A DNA stretch of 64,000 bases. Origin: Kitasatospora herbaricolor. GTDB lineage: Bacteria > Actinomycetota > Actinomycetes > Streptomycetales > Streptomycetaceae. A program made the position numbers and the translations under genes. The number at the start of each line of letters is the position of its first letter. Position 1 is the stretch's first letter. The notes beneath the pieces are model-generated. The model worked only from the letters and a program-made list of their open reading frames with translations. It did not search any database and was not told the origin of the DNA. The stretch covers positions 2,480,001 through 2,544,000 of the forward strand of contig NZ_JAUSVA010000002.1 in assembly GCF_030813695.1 (NCBI RefSeq), written 5' to 3'. Below are positions 1 through 7,967 of this stretch, piece after piece.

Positions 1-56
1 CCCGCCCGACGGCACCCACGAGCGACCACCAGCAGCGGACCCAGGAGAAGCAGCCG

Positions 57-761
57 ATGCAGACCACCCCTTCGAAGGCGACGCTCACCGCGTACGAGCC
101 GCCGCCCAAGCCCGGGGCCCCGCCGGGGGGCCGGCTCGGTCCGGAGATCAGGTTCCAGTTCAATCCGAACACGCTGTCGCTGAGCAAGGGCGCGCAGTGG
201 CGGCAGAACCTGATCCGGGGCGGCGAGGAGACCGGCGTGCCGGAGTTCATGGGCGCCCAGCCGCGGCAGTTGACCGTGGAGCTGTTCCTGGACGCGACCG
301 CCACCCGGGACGACAGCGTGGCCAAGTCGGTGGAGACGCTGCTGGGTTGGTGCGCCCCGACGCCGGCGAGCATCGCCGCGAAGGCGCCGAGCGCGCCCCG
401 GGTGATGTTCGCCTGGGGGTCCTTCGAGAGCGTGAAGTTCTTCGGGTACCTGGGCCAGGTGAGCGCGACGTACTCGCTGTTCGATCCGAGCGGGCGGCCG
501 CTGCGGGCCACCTGCCAGGTGCAGGTGACGGAGTCCGGGGAGCCGACGCCGGGGCAGAACCCGACCTCGGGGGCGCTGAACGCGCGGCGGGTGCACCGCC
601 TGGTGGCGGGCGACAGCCTGGAGCTGCTGGCGTACCAGGAGTACGGCGACGCGACGGCCTGGCGACGGATCGCGGAGGCCAACGGCATCGACGACCCGAT
701 GCGGCTGCGGCCGGGGGCGGAGCTGCTGGTGCCGGCGGCGGCCGAGTCGAGGGCGGGGTAG
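57..761 (+). CDS. CIS tube-associated LysM protein (Afp7/Cis7-like)
   Basis: Structural protein of a contractile injection system. In related systems the LysM protein joins the end of the inner tube to the spike. Residues about 25-165 look like the CIS tube/gp54-type domain (FQFNPNTLSLSKGAQW near the start). The C-terminal ~50 residues are a LysM-like module (HRLVAGDSLELLAYQEYGD, then WRRIAEANGI and LRPGAELLVP). An AGGAG at 43-47 supports the ATG at 57, but the frame stays open to the window edge, so an upstream start is possible. It is followed 6 nt later by the spike gene. The sheath, tube and ATPase genes expected upstream would lie left of the window. Confidence 0.85.
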   Translation: MQTTPSKATLTAYEPPPKPGAPPGGRLGPEIRFQFNPNTLSLSKGAQWRQNLIRGGEETGVPEFMGAQPRQLTVELFLDATATRDDSVAKSVETLLGWCAPTPASIAAKAPSAPRVMFAWGSFESVKFFGYLGQVSATYSLFDPSGRPLRATCQVQVTESGEPTPGQNPTSGALNARRVHRLVAGDSLELLAYQEYGDATAWRRIAEANGIDDPMRLRPGAELLVPAAAESRAG

Positions 762-767
762 CGGGCG

Positions 768-2543
768 ATGTCGCTGGGTGCGAACACCAACGCGTTCGTG
801 ATCGGCTGCCCCGGGCCGCTGCCCGCGCCGTGGCCGGGGATGCCGATGGAGGTGCAGGTCCAGGAGAGCGGGGGGCTGCCGGCGGTCGCCGTGGTGCGGT
901 TCCTCGATCCGGGCCGTGACCTGCTGGCGCAGACCGGCATCACGGTCGGCGGGAAGTTCACCGTCCAGGTGAAGCCCGGCGACGAGACCGCGCTGCTGCC
1001 GCTGTTCACCGGCGAGGTGGTCTCCCTGGAGGCCGAGTTCGACGGGGCGGGCAGCTTCACCACGGTACGGGCGCTGGACGTCTCGCACCGGCTGCAGCGG
1101 GGCCGGCGGATCGCCGGCTACCGCAACAGCACCGCGTCCGAGGTGGCCGTGCAGCTGGCCTCGGCGGCGGGCGTGCCGCTCGGCACGGTGGACGCGACCC
1201 GGACGGTGTACGAGTACCTGACCCAGCCGAACGTCTCGGACTGGGAGTTCCTGCGCACGCTGGCCGTGGAGAACGGCCGTGAACTGGTGGTCGCGGACGG
1301 CCTGCTGCACTTCCGCGACCCGGTGCCGGCCACCTCGGCGCCGGGGCTCGCCACCCGGCCGGAGCAGAGCCCGTTCGTGCTGGAGCTCGGCCGGAACGTG
1401 CTGGCCGTCCGGGCGGCGGTGTCCTCGGTGGGGCAGGTGTCCACGGTGGAGGTGCGCGGCTGGGACGTCGCCCGCAAGGCGGCGGTGGTCGCGGACACGC
1501 CCGTCACCCCGAGCACGGAGCTGCAGCTGGGCCTCACCCCGCAGCAGGCGGTGGCGGCCTTCCCGCCCGCCCGGCTGCTGGTGGCGGACGTCCCGTACCG
1601 GACGGCGGCGGAGGCGACGGCGGTGTCCGCAGCGCTGGCGGCCGACACCGCGGCGGCGCTCGGCGAGCTGGAGATCACCGTGCGCGGCAACCCGCACCTG
1701 CGGGTGGGTGTCCCCGTGACGCTGAGCCGGGCGGGCGCGCCCTTCGACGGCAAGTACACCATCACGGCGGCGGTGCACGCGGACCTGCGCGGCCTGGGCT
1801 ACGAGACCCGGCTGACGGTCAGCGGCCGCCAGGACCGCAGCTGGTACGGGCTCGCCTCGGGCGCCTCGGCGGCGGCCCGCCCGGCCCGGATCCCCTCGGT
1901 GGCCACGGGCGTGGTGGTGGACATCATGAAGCCCGGTGAGACGCCGCTCTCCGGCTACCGGGGCCAGGAGAAGCAGGCCTGGGTGAAGCTGAAGTTCCCC
2001 TGGCTGTCGGACAGTTCGGGCGGCGGCGAGGCGTACGTCAGCGACTGGGCCCGGACGGTTCAGCTGGGCGGGGTGCGCGGCGGCGGGCTCATCTGCCCGG
2101 AGATCGGCGACGAGGTGCTGGTCGCCTTCGAACAGGGGCTGCTGGACCGCCCGTACGTGATCGGCGGCCTCTACAACGGCGCCGACCTGCCCTCGCCCGA
2201 CGCCACCCCGCTGACCGACGGCCTCGGGCGGGTCAACCGGCGTTCGCTGGCCTCCCGCAGCGGGGACCGCCTGGAGCTGCTGGACGGCGCGTACGCCGAG
2301 CAGGGCGTGCGGCTGCGCAGCGGCGACGACCGGCTGACCGTCCACCTGGACCGGCAGCGGACCGAGATCACCGTGCACAGCGACGGGACGGTGACGGTGA
2401 CGGCCGGCAAGCAGGTCACCGTGCGGGGTGAGGGGATCACCCTGGACGCCGGCGGCGGGGAGCTGAAGCTCACCGGGCGCAGCGTCTCGGTGCGGGGCAC
2501 CACCGACGTCACGGTCAAGGCCGCGACGATCCATCTGAACTGA
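768..2543 (+). CDS. VgrG-like spike protein of the CIS
   Basis: 591-residue spike homologue (Afp8-like) that should sit at the tip of the tube and pierce the target. The N-terminal two thirds resemble the gpD/gp27-type late-control fold. Residues about 375-470 carry a gp5/Phage_base_V OB-type domain (IMKPGETPLSGYRG, then EIGDEVLVAFEQGLLDRPYV). The C-terminus ends in short beta-strand repeats (TVTAGKQVTVRGEGITL, TTDVTVKAATIHLN) like the beta-helix needle. No extra enzymatic C-terminal domain is visible, so it is not an evolved VgrG with a fused toxin. ATG lies 6 nt after the LysM gene stop, which suggests co-transcription. Confidence 0.9.
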   Translation: MSLGANTNAFVIGCPGPLPAPWPGMPMEVQVQESGGLPAVAVVRFLDPGRDLLAQTGITVGGKFTVQVKPGDETALLPLFTGEVVSLEAEFDGAGSFTTVRALDVSHRLQRGRRIAGYRNSTASEVAVQLASAAGVPLGTVDATRTVYEYLTQPNVSDWEFLRTLAVENGRELVVADGLLHFRDPVPATSAPGLATRPEQSPFVLELGRNVLAVRAAVSSVGQVSTVEVRGWDVARKAAVVADTPVTPSTELQLGLTPQQAVAAFPPARLLVADVPYRTAAEATAVSAALAADTAAALGELEITVRGNPHLRVGVPVTLSRAGAPFDGKYTITAAVHADLRGLGYETRLTVSGRQDRSWYGLASGASAAARPARIPSVATGVVVDIMKPGETPLSGYRGQEKQAWVKLKFPWLSDSSGGGEAYVSDWARTVQLGGVRGGGLICPEIGDEVLVAFEQGLLDRPYVIGGLYNGADLPSPDATPLTDGLGRVNRRSLASRSGDRLELLDGAYAEQGVRLRSGDDRLTVHLDRQRTEITVHSDGTVTVTAGKQVTVRGEGITLDAGGGELKLTGRSVSVRGTTDVTVKAATIHLN

Positions 2544-2591
2544 AGGCCGGCCGTCGTGACGGCCGGCCAGAGCGAGAGAACCGAGGACCGG

Positions 2592-2975
2592 ATGCCGCAG
2601 GCGGCGAGGCTGGGAGACACCACCAGCCACACGTACACCCCCGTGGTGCCCGGGGTTCCCACCGGCACCGTGGGCCCGCCCGGCGGGCAGGCGCTGCCCG
2701 CGCTGCCGGTGGATCCCGGGCCGTTGCTGGGCGTCACCTCGGTACGGATCGGCGGGCAGCCGGCGGCCGTGGTGGGCACGGTGCACACCTGCACCCTGCA
2801 CATGCCGATGACGCTGACCCTGACCAATCTGGCGCTGCCGGCCGTGCCCCCGCCGCCGCCGGCCGCCGGCCGGGTGCTGATCGGCGGGTTCCCGGCGGCC
2901 CGCAAGGGTGACCGGCTGAGCTGCCAGGCGTCGGTAAGCAGCGGCGCGCCGACCGTGTTCGTCGGGGGGCGGTGA
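2592..2975 (+). CDS. PAAR-domain tip protein of the CIS
   Basis: 127-residue PAAR protein that would cap the spike and may carry cargo. It begins MPQAARLGDTTSH, the usual PAAR opening. It repeats the pattern with VRIGGQPAAVVG and VLIGGFPAARKGDRLSC; the histidines and cysteines in these segments are the likely metal ligands. An open frame extends upstream to a GTG at 2556, but the family normally begins at MPxAARxGD, so the ATG at 2592 is preferred. A hydrophobic, proline-rich stretch (LPAVPPPPPAAG) separates the two halves. The next gene starts after one base, so translation is probably coupled. No toxin domain is fused to it. Confidence 0.85.
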   Translation: MPQAARLGDTTSHTYTPVVPGVPTGTVGPPGGQALPALPVDPGPLLGVTSVRIGGQPAAVVGTVHTCTLHMPMTLTLTNLALPAVPPPPPAAGRVLIGGFPAARKGDRLSCQASVSSGAPTVFVGGR

Positions 2976-2976
2976 G

Positions 2977-3420
2977 ATGCCCGAGCAGTTCGTCGGGGCG
3001 GGCTGGGCCTTCCCGCTGCGGACCGACGCCACCGGCTCGATCGCGCTGGTCGACCGGGACCGGGAGATCAGCGAGTCGATCCGGCTGGTGCTGGGGACGG
3101 CGCCGGGAGAGCGGCCGATGCGGCCGGAGTTCGGCTGCGGCATCCACGGGTACGTCTTCGCGACGGCGGACGCCGACACCGCGGGGCGGATCTCGTACGA
3201 GGTGCGGCGGGCGCTGGACCGCTGGGAGCCGCGGATCCTGGTGGACCGGGTGGAGGTGGCGCTGGACTCCTCGGACAGCGGCACCCTCTACATCGAGATC
3301 CGCTACACCGTGCGGGGCACCAACAACCCGCGCAGCCTGGTCTTCCCGTTCTACGTGATTCCCGCGCACGAGCCGTCGCCCGCCGGCGGCACGCAGTCCG
3401 TTCAGGAGAGTTCCCGCTGA
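2977..3420 (+). CDS. gp25-family baseplate wedge protein
   Basis: 147-residue GPW/gp25 family protein (Afp9-like), a baseplate component that also templates sheath assembly in related machines. The family core is clear: SIRLVLGTAPGERPMRPEFG, then GRISYEVRRALDRWEPRI and the beta strands VEVALDSS and IEIRYTVRGTNNPRSLVFPF. In phage gp25 the EPR-type region contacts the sheath; here the equivalent is GERPMRPEFG. The ATG is one base after the PAAR stop and is preceded by a G-rich Shine-Dalgarno-like run. Its stop codon overlaps the next start by one base (TGATG). Confidence 0.9.
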   Translation: MPEQFVGAGWAFPLRTDATGSIALVDRDREISESIRLVLGTAPGERPMRPEFGCGIHGYVFATADADTAGRISYEVRRALDRWEPRILVDRVEVALDSSDSGTLYIEIRYTVRGTNNPRSLVFPFYVIPAHEPSPAGGTQSVQESSR

Positions 3421-5369
3421 TGGTCCTGCCCTCCCCCAATCTCGACGACCGCCGGTTCCAGCAGCTGGTGGACGAGGCGAAACGGTTCATCCAGCAGCGT
3501 TGCCCGGAGTGGTCGGACCACAACGTCTCCGACCCGGGGGTGACGCTGGTCGAGGCCTTCGCCCACATGACGGATCAGCTGCTGTACCGGCTCAACCGGG
3601 TGCCGGAGAAGAGCTACCTGGCCTTCCTGGACCTGGTCGGGGTGGAGTTGTTCCCGGCGGCGGCGGCCCGCGCCGAGGTGACCTTCTGGCTGTCCGCGCC
3701 GCAGCCGGTCCAGCTGCGACTGCGGGCCGGCACCGAGGTGTCCACCCTCAGCAGCGGCCACGAGGACCGGATCGTCTTCGCCACCACCGACGAACTCGCC
3801 GTCAACCCGTGCGAGTTCGGTTTCCTGCTGACCCGGCCGGCGGACGGCCGCCCGGTCGACCGGACGGAGGAGCTGCAGGCCGGTCAGGATGTCGGCTGCT
3901 TCGCCGACGTCCCGCAGGCGGGTGACCAGTTGCTGGTCGGGCTGACCGCGGCGGTCCCGCACTGCGCGGTGCTGCTGCGCCTGGACAGCCGGGTCGAGGG
4001 CGTCGGTGTGGACCCGCGCCAGCCGCCGCTGGTCTGGGAGGCGTACGACGGGGACGGCTGGCTGCCGTGCGAGGTGGACAGCGACGGGACCGGCGGCCTG
4101 AACCGCCCCGGCGAGGTGGTGCTGCACGTACCGGGCGGGCACGCGCTGGCCACCGTGGCCGGCCAGCGGGCCGGCTGGCTGCGCTGCCGGACGGTGCCGG
4201 CCAGGCCCGGGCAGCCGTTCTACGCGGCCTCGCCGACCGTGCGGGCGGTCACCGCCGCCACCGTCGGCGGCACCGTGCGGGCGGTCAACGCGCAGAGCGT
4301 GGACGGGGAGTTCATCGGCGACTCGGAAGGCACGCCGGGCCAGCGCTTCGCCGTGGCGCACCCCCCGATGCTGGGCGGCGACGGCCCGCTGACCGTCGAG
4401 GTGTCCTCGGAGGACGGCTGGCGCGACTGGCGCGAGGTGGAGACCTTCGCCGACCGGGGGCCGCTGGACCGCTGCTTCACCGTCGACCGCACCGGCGGCG
4501 AGGTGGCGTTGGGCCCGGCCGTGCGGGAGCCCGACGGCTCGCTGCGCCAGTACGGCGCGGTGCCGCCCAAGGGGGCCCGGATCCGGGTGGCGCGCTACCG
4601 CACCGGCGGCGGCCGGCGGGGCAACGTGGCGCGCGGGGCGCTGTCGGTGGTCCGCAGTTCGGTGCCGTACGTGGCCCGGGTGGAGAACCGGGAGGCGGCG
4701 TCCGGCGGGGTGGACGGCGAGACGGTGCAGGGCGCGATGGCGCGCGGGCCGCTCCACCTGCGCACCCAGGACCGCGCGGTGACCGCGGCCGACTACGAAC
4801 TGCTGGCCCGGCGGGCGGCCCCCTCGGCGGCCCGGATCCTGGCGCTGCCGGCGGGCCGCGGCGCGGAGGAGGGCGGGGTGCGGGTGCTGGTGGTGCCGGC
4901 GGCCGTCGCGGACAGCGGCGACCGGCTGCGCTTCGAGCAGATGGTGCCGCCGGACGACATGCTGGCGGGCATCGCCCGGTACCTGGACGAACGCCGCCCG
5001 ATCGGCGCCCGGCTGGTGGTCGAGCCGCCGTTCTACCAGGGCGTCACGGTGGTGGCCCGGCTGATGGCCCGGCGCGGCACCGCGACCGGCCAGGTCCGCG
5101 AGCGGGCCCTGGACGCGCTCCACCGGTACCTCAACCCGCTGACCGGCGGCGCCGACGGCACGGGCTGGCCGTTCGGCCGCCCGGTCCAGGCGGGCGAGGC
5201 GTACGCGGTGCTCCAGCGCCTGCCCGGGGTCGAACTCGTCGACGACGTGAAGCTGTTCCCGGCGAACCCGTTGACGGGTGAGCGGGGCGCTCCGGGCGAC
5301 CGGGTCGACCTGGACCGCAACGCGCTGGTGTTCTCGTACCAGCACCAGGTCCGGGTGGAGGAGCTGTGA
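3420..5369 (+). CDS. Baseplate J/gp47-like assembly protein (Cis11-like)
   Basis: 649-residue putative baseplate assembly protein of the type found in CIS and P2-like tails (Afp11/gpJ-related). It forms the wedge linking hub and periphery of the baseplate. Visible features are the N-terminal LDDRRFQQLVDEAKRFIQQR and SDPGVTLVEAFAHMTDQLLY, which are characteristic of this family. The C-terminal region has ARGPLHLRTQDRAVTAADYE and YLDERRPIGARLVVEPPFYQ. Length is normal for actinobacterial members. It starts on the last base of the gp25 stop and overlaps the next gene by 4 nt, so the six genes behave as one operon. Confidence 0.88.
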   Translation: MVLPSPNLDDRRFQQLVDEAKRFIQQRCPEWSDHNVSDPGVTLVEAFAHMTDQLLYRLNRVPEKSYLAFLDLVGVELFPAAAARAEVTFWLSAPQPVQLRLRAGTEVSTLSSGHEDRIVFATTDELAVNPCEFGFLLTRPADGRPVDRTEELQAGQDVGCFADVPQAGDQLLVGLTAAVPHCAVLLRLDSRVEGVGVDPRQPPLVWEAYDGDGWLPCEVDSDGTGGLNRPGEVVLHVPGGHALATVAGQRAGWLRCRTVPARPGQPFYAASPTVRAVTAATVGGTVRAVNAQSVDGEFIGDSEGTPGQRFAVAHPPMLGGDGPLTVEVSSEDGWRDWREVETFADRGPLDRCFTVDRTGGEVALGPAVREPDGSLRQYGAVPPKGARIRVARYRTGGGRRGNVARGALSVVRSSVPYVARVENREAASGGVDGETVQGAMARGPLHLRTQDRAVTAADYELLARRAAPSAARILALPAGRGAEEGGVRVLVVPAAVADSGDRLRFEQMVPPDDMLAGIARYLDERRPIGARLVVEPPFYQGVTVVARLMARRGTATGQVRERALDALHRYLNPLTGGADGTGWPFGRPVQAGEAYAVLQRLPGVELVDDVKLFPANPLTGERGAPGDRVDLDRNALVFSYQHQVRVEEL

Positions 5370-5953
5370 GGGGGGGCACCGGGCCGCAGCGGCCCGGCGG
5401 GGACGGCGCGCGGTACGCCGTGGACGGCCTGGCCTCGCCCCGGCCGTTCGCCGCCCGGCTGCCCGAGGTGTACGCGGACGGGGAGTTCGGCGGGCGCTTC
5501 GTGGCGGCCTTCGACGACGTGCTGGCGCCGGTCTTCGCCGTGCTGGACTGCCTGGACGCCTACTGGGACCCGCGGTTGGCGCCGCCGGACTTCCTCGCCT
5601 GGCTGGCCGGCTGGGTCGCCGCCGACACCGCGGCCGGGCAGCCGGTCGAGCGGCTGCGGCCGGCGGTGGGCGAGGCCGTCCGGGTGCACCGGCTGCGCGG
5701 CACCGTGCCCGGCCTGACCGAACAACTGCGGCTGCTGGGCGTCGAGGCGGAGGTCACGGACAACGGCGGGGCGCACTGGTCGGCGACGCCGAACGGGCCG
5801 CTGCCGGGCTCGCCACGACAGTCGCTGCTGGTGCGGGTGGCCGTCCCGGTGGAGGAGGGTGATCCGGCGGCGCTGCTGCGCCGGGTCGAGGCGCTGGTGG
5901 AGGAGCACCGCCCGGCCCATGTGGGGTACCGGGTCGAGGCGGCGCAGCGGTAG
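5366..5953 (+). CDS. Phage tail protein I-like baseplate protein
   Basis: 195-residue protein of the phage-tail-protein (P2 gpI/TIGR02242-type) family, the usual partner of the gpJ-like wedge (Afp12-related position). The core LPEVYADGEFGGRFVAAFDD, then DPRLAPPDFLAWLAGWV and VHRLRGTVPGLTEQLRLLG, is diagnostic. It starts with a GTG inside the end of the preceding gene (GTGA overlap). This is the last gene of the CIS operon. No tail-fibre or receptor-binding gene follows, unlike Afp or PVC clusters. That agrees with the fibre-poor CIS known from Streptomyces, although a fibre gene could lie elsewhere. Confidence 0.85.
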   Translation: MRGGTGPQRPGGDGARYAVDGLASPRPFAARLPEVYADGEFGGRFVAAFDDVLAPVFAVLDCLDAYWDPRLAPPDFLAWLAGWVAADTAAGQPVERLRPAVGEAVRVHRLRGTVPGLTEQLRLLGVEAEVTDNGGAHWSATPNGPLPGSPRQSLLVRVAVPVEEGDPAALLRRVEALVEEHRPAHVGYRVEAAQR

Positions 5954-5968
5954 GGGCGTCCTGACGAC

Positions 5969-6018
5969 GACGACGGCGGCGGCCGGGGGCACCTCCTCCC
6001 CCGGCCGCCGCCGTCGTC
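5969..6018. terminator. Strong bidirectional terminator hairpin
   Basis: Perfect 21-bp inverted repeat (5969-5989 with 5998-6018) and an 8-nt loop. It lies 15 nt after the last CIS gene and about 100 nt from the 3' end of the convergent membrane-protein gene. It should stop transcripts from both sides. Confidence 0.85.
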
Positions 6019-6117
6019 CTTGCTGTCCGCCGCAGTCGCCGATGCTGGACGCGCCGCCCCGCAGCGCCCGAGGGGCGGCCGGCGACGGGTCGGGGCCCGT
6101 CGCCGGCGGCCCGGACG

Positions 6118-7776
6118 CTACGGCTTGGGCCAGCTGGTGGGCTGCACCACGCCGGGCGCCGCCTGGTCCTTCACCCAGCCGGAGATCAGCGCGAGCAGGG
6201 CGGTGCTGACGCCGCCCGCCGCCGCCGGCTGGTCGCCCTGGTACTTCGGGATCGCCGTCGCCAGCTTGGCGTCGTCGTACGAGGCGGTCGGCAGGGCCGC
6301 CTTGCTGCTCCAACTGGCGAGCAGCTTGCGGACGTTGTCCTCGTCCGCGGCCAGGTCGGCGGCGCTCAGCTCGCTCTGGTCGGCCCAGCGCAGCGCGGCC
6401 CTGGTGGCGAACACCTCCCAGGTGGTTCTGCCGGGGCCGACCTTGGAGCCGTCGCCGATGACGTCCCACATCCACAGCGCGGACATCGTCGCGCGGCCGA
6501 GGTTGCCGGACTTGTCGGTCGCCAGCAGGGTGCCCGGCGGGGTCCGCTTGTGGTCGTCGGTGGCCTTCTGGAAGCAGGCGATCTTCTCCACCGTCGGCGC
6601 GTCCATCTGGCCGGCCGTGACGGCCTTGGTCAGCCGGCAGTCGTTGGTGGCGTCCAGGCGCTTCAGCCGTTCCTGGGCGAAGAGGACGAAGAGGTTGGGC
6701 GTCCTGTCACCCGCCTTGATCGGCAGCGCGGCCCGGGCCGGACCCGCCGGGGCCGGCGGCACGGCCGGCGCGGGCGCGGGCGCGGCTGCGCCACCGCCGC
6801 CGGAGGCCGTACCGCCGCCGCCACCTCCACCACCGCCGGAGGAGCCGCCCGAGGAGCCGCCCGAGGAGCCGCCGGCGCTGCCGGCGGCCGGCTGGCCCGG
6901 GAGCGGGTCGGGCGCGCCGGGCACCACCGGGGCCGGCGCGGTGGGCTCGGGCGCGAGCGGCACCGGCTCGGGGGCGATCGGCGCGCCGGCCCCGGCCGGC
7001 TGGGCCGCGAGCGGGGCTGCGGGCTTCGCCCGGCTGGCCACCGAGGGGCTGGCGGTCAGCCAGAGCGCCAGGCAGCCGAGCAGCACCGCCGCCAGCACAC
7101 CGAGCAGGCCGGCCGCCCAGCGGGGCAGCACCGCCCGGTTGAGGTAACTGCCCTCCAGGGTCAGCGGCTCGGCGCCGGCCCGCTGGACGGCCAGGGTGAC
7201 GGGCAGGCTCTCGCTGCCGCCGCTCCAGCGGATCCGGCGCGGCTTCACCGACACCTTGCTGAACACGGCCCGGCCGGGGGCGATCTGCACCGAGGAGGGG
7301 TGCGGGTCGAAGTCGAGCTGGTCGCCGGTGTCCCGCCCGGCCAGCACGGCGGTGACCGGGGTGTTGCCCAGGTTGTCCACGGCCAGGTGCAGACGGCCCC
7401 GGAACCGGCCCCGGGTGACCGGCGGCACCAGTTCGGCGTGCAGTTCGGTGAACGGCGCGACCGATACGACGCCCTCGACCACCGTGGTGGCCGAGCGCTG
7501 CTCGGCGGGGGTGACCTGCAGGGCGTAGGGGTGCGGCCCGGCGGCGGCCTCCGGGGAGCGCGGCGGGGAGAAGACCAGCTCCACCGTGCCGGTGGTGCCC
7601 GGGTAGAGCGTCAGGGCGGCCGGTTCGATCCGCAGCCACAGCGCCGGGCCGCCCAGCGGCGCGACGCGGTACTCCTCGACGACGTCACCGGTGTTGCGCA
7701 CCCGCAGGGTGACGGTGGTGGTGCCGCCCGCGTCCACGGTGGCCGATGCGGGTTCTAGGGAAGTCCAGATGCTCAC
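6118..7776 (-). CDS. Ig-like / TM / peptidoglycan-binding-like membrane protein, CIS-linked
   Basis: 552 residues, GTG start, no signal peptide. Residues 1-105 and 106-205 look like two Ig-like (NEW3/CARDB-type) beta domains (TVDAGGTTTVTLRVRNTGDV; LHLAVDNLGNTPVTAVLAG). One TM helix lies at about 219-241. A Pro/Ala then Gly/Ser linker (245-350, with GGSS repeats) leads to a C-terminal domain at 351-552. Its APTVEKIACFQKATD and GNLGRATMSALW resemble the peptidoglycan-binding-1 pattern. Predicted topology is N-in/C-out. Its position beside the CIS operon suggests a role in anchoring or triggering the particle at membrane and wall. From memory, a Streptomyces membrane protein called CisA has such a role; whether this is its orthologue cannot be decided here. 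Confidence 0.6.
   Translation of the reverse strand: MSIWTSLEPASATVDAGGTTTVTLRVRNTGDVVEEYRVAPLGGPALWLRIEPAALTLYPGTTGTVELVFSPPRSPEAAAGPHPYALQVTPAEQRSATTVVEGVVSVAPFTELHAELVPPVTRGRFRGRLHLAVDNLGNTPVTAVLAGRDTGDQLDFDPHPSSVQIAPGRAVFSKVSVKPRRIRWSGGSESLPVTLAVQRAGAEPLTLEGSYLNRAVLPRWAAGLLGVLAAVLLGCLALWLTASPSVASRAKPAAPLAAQPAGAGAPIAPEPVPLAPEPTAPAPVVPGAPDPLPGQPAAGSAGGSSGGSSGGSSGGGGGGGGGTASGGGGAAAPAPAPAVPPAPAGPARAALPIKAGDRTPNLFVLFAQERLKRLDATNDCRLTKAVTAGQMDAPTVEKIACFQKATDDHKRTPPGTLLATDKSGNLGRATMSALWMWDVIGDGSKVGPGRTTWEVFATRAALRWADQSELSAADLAADEDNVRKLLASWSSKAALPTASYDDAKLATAIPKYQGDQPAAAGGVSTALLALISGWVKDQAAPGVVQPTSWPKP
6841..6874. repeat. 12-bp tandem repeat (2.8 copies) in linker
   Basis: GGAGCCGCCCGA repeated at 6841, 6853 and 6865 (last copy 10 nt). 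It encodes the GGSS linker repeats of the membrane protein and could vary in copy number by slippage. Confidence 0.8.
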
Positions 7777-7967
7777 CGCCGGACTCTAGGCGGCGTCCGG
7801 ACGCTCTGTCAGCGGCCGGCGGGGCCGTCCCGGGGGCAGCGGCGGCTGCCCTTGGGGGCAACCGGCGCGGGCGGCCGGACCCGGCCCCGCCGTCACCGCA
7901 CCGCGCCGGTCCGCCGCCCGCCCCGTCCGCGCAAGGTGGGCGCCGGGTGGCCCGGGGTGGACGCCGG

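Noticed and set aside
768-2543. Toxin domain fused to the VgrG-like spike
   Set aside because: The protein ends in the beta-helix needle; no enzymatic extension follows.
3402-5345. 647-codon - strand open frame over the baseplate gene
   Set aside because: His/Arg/Val-rich antisense text; the + strand frame is a clear baseplate protein in an operon.
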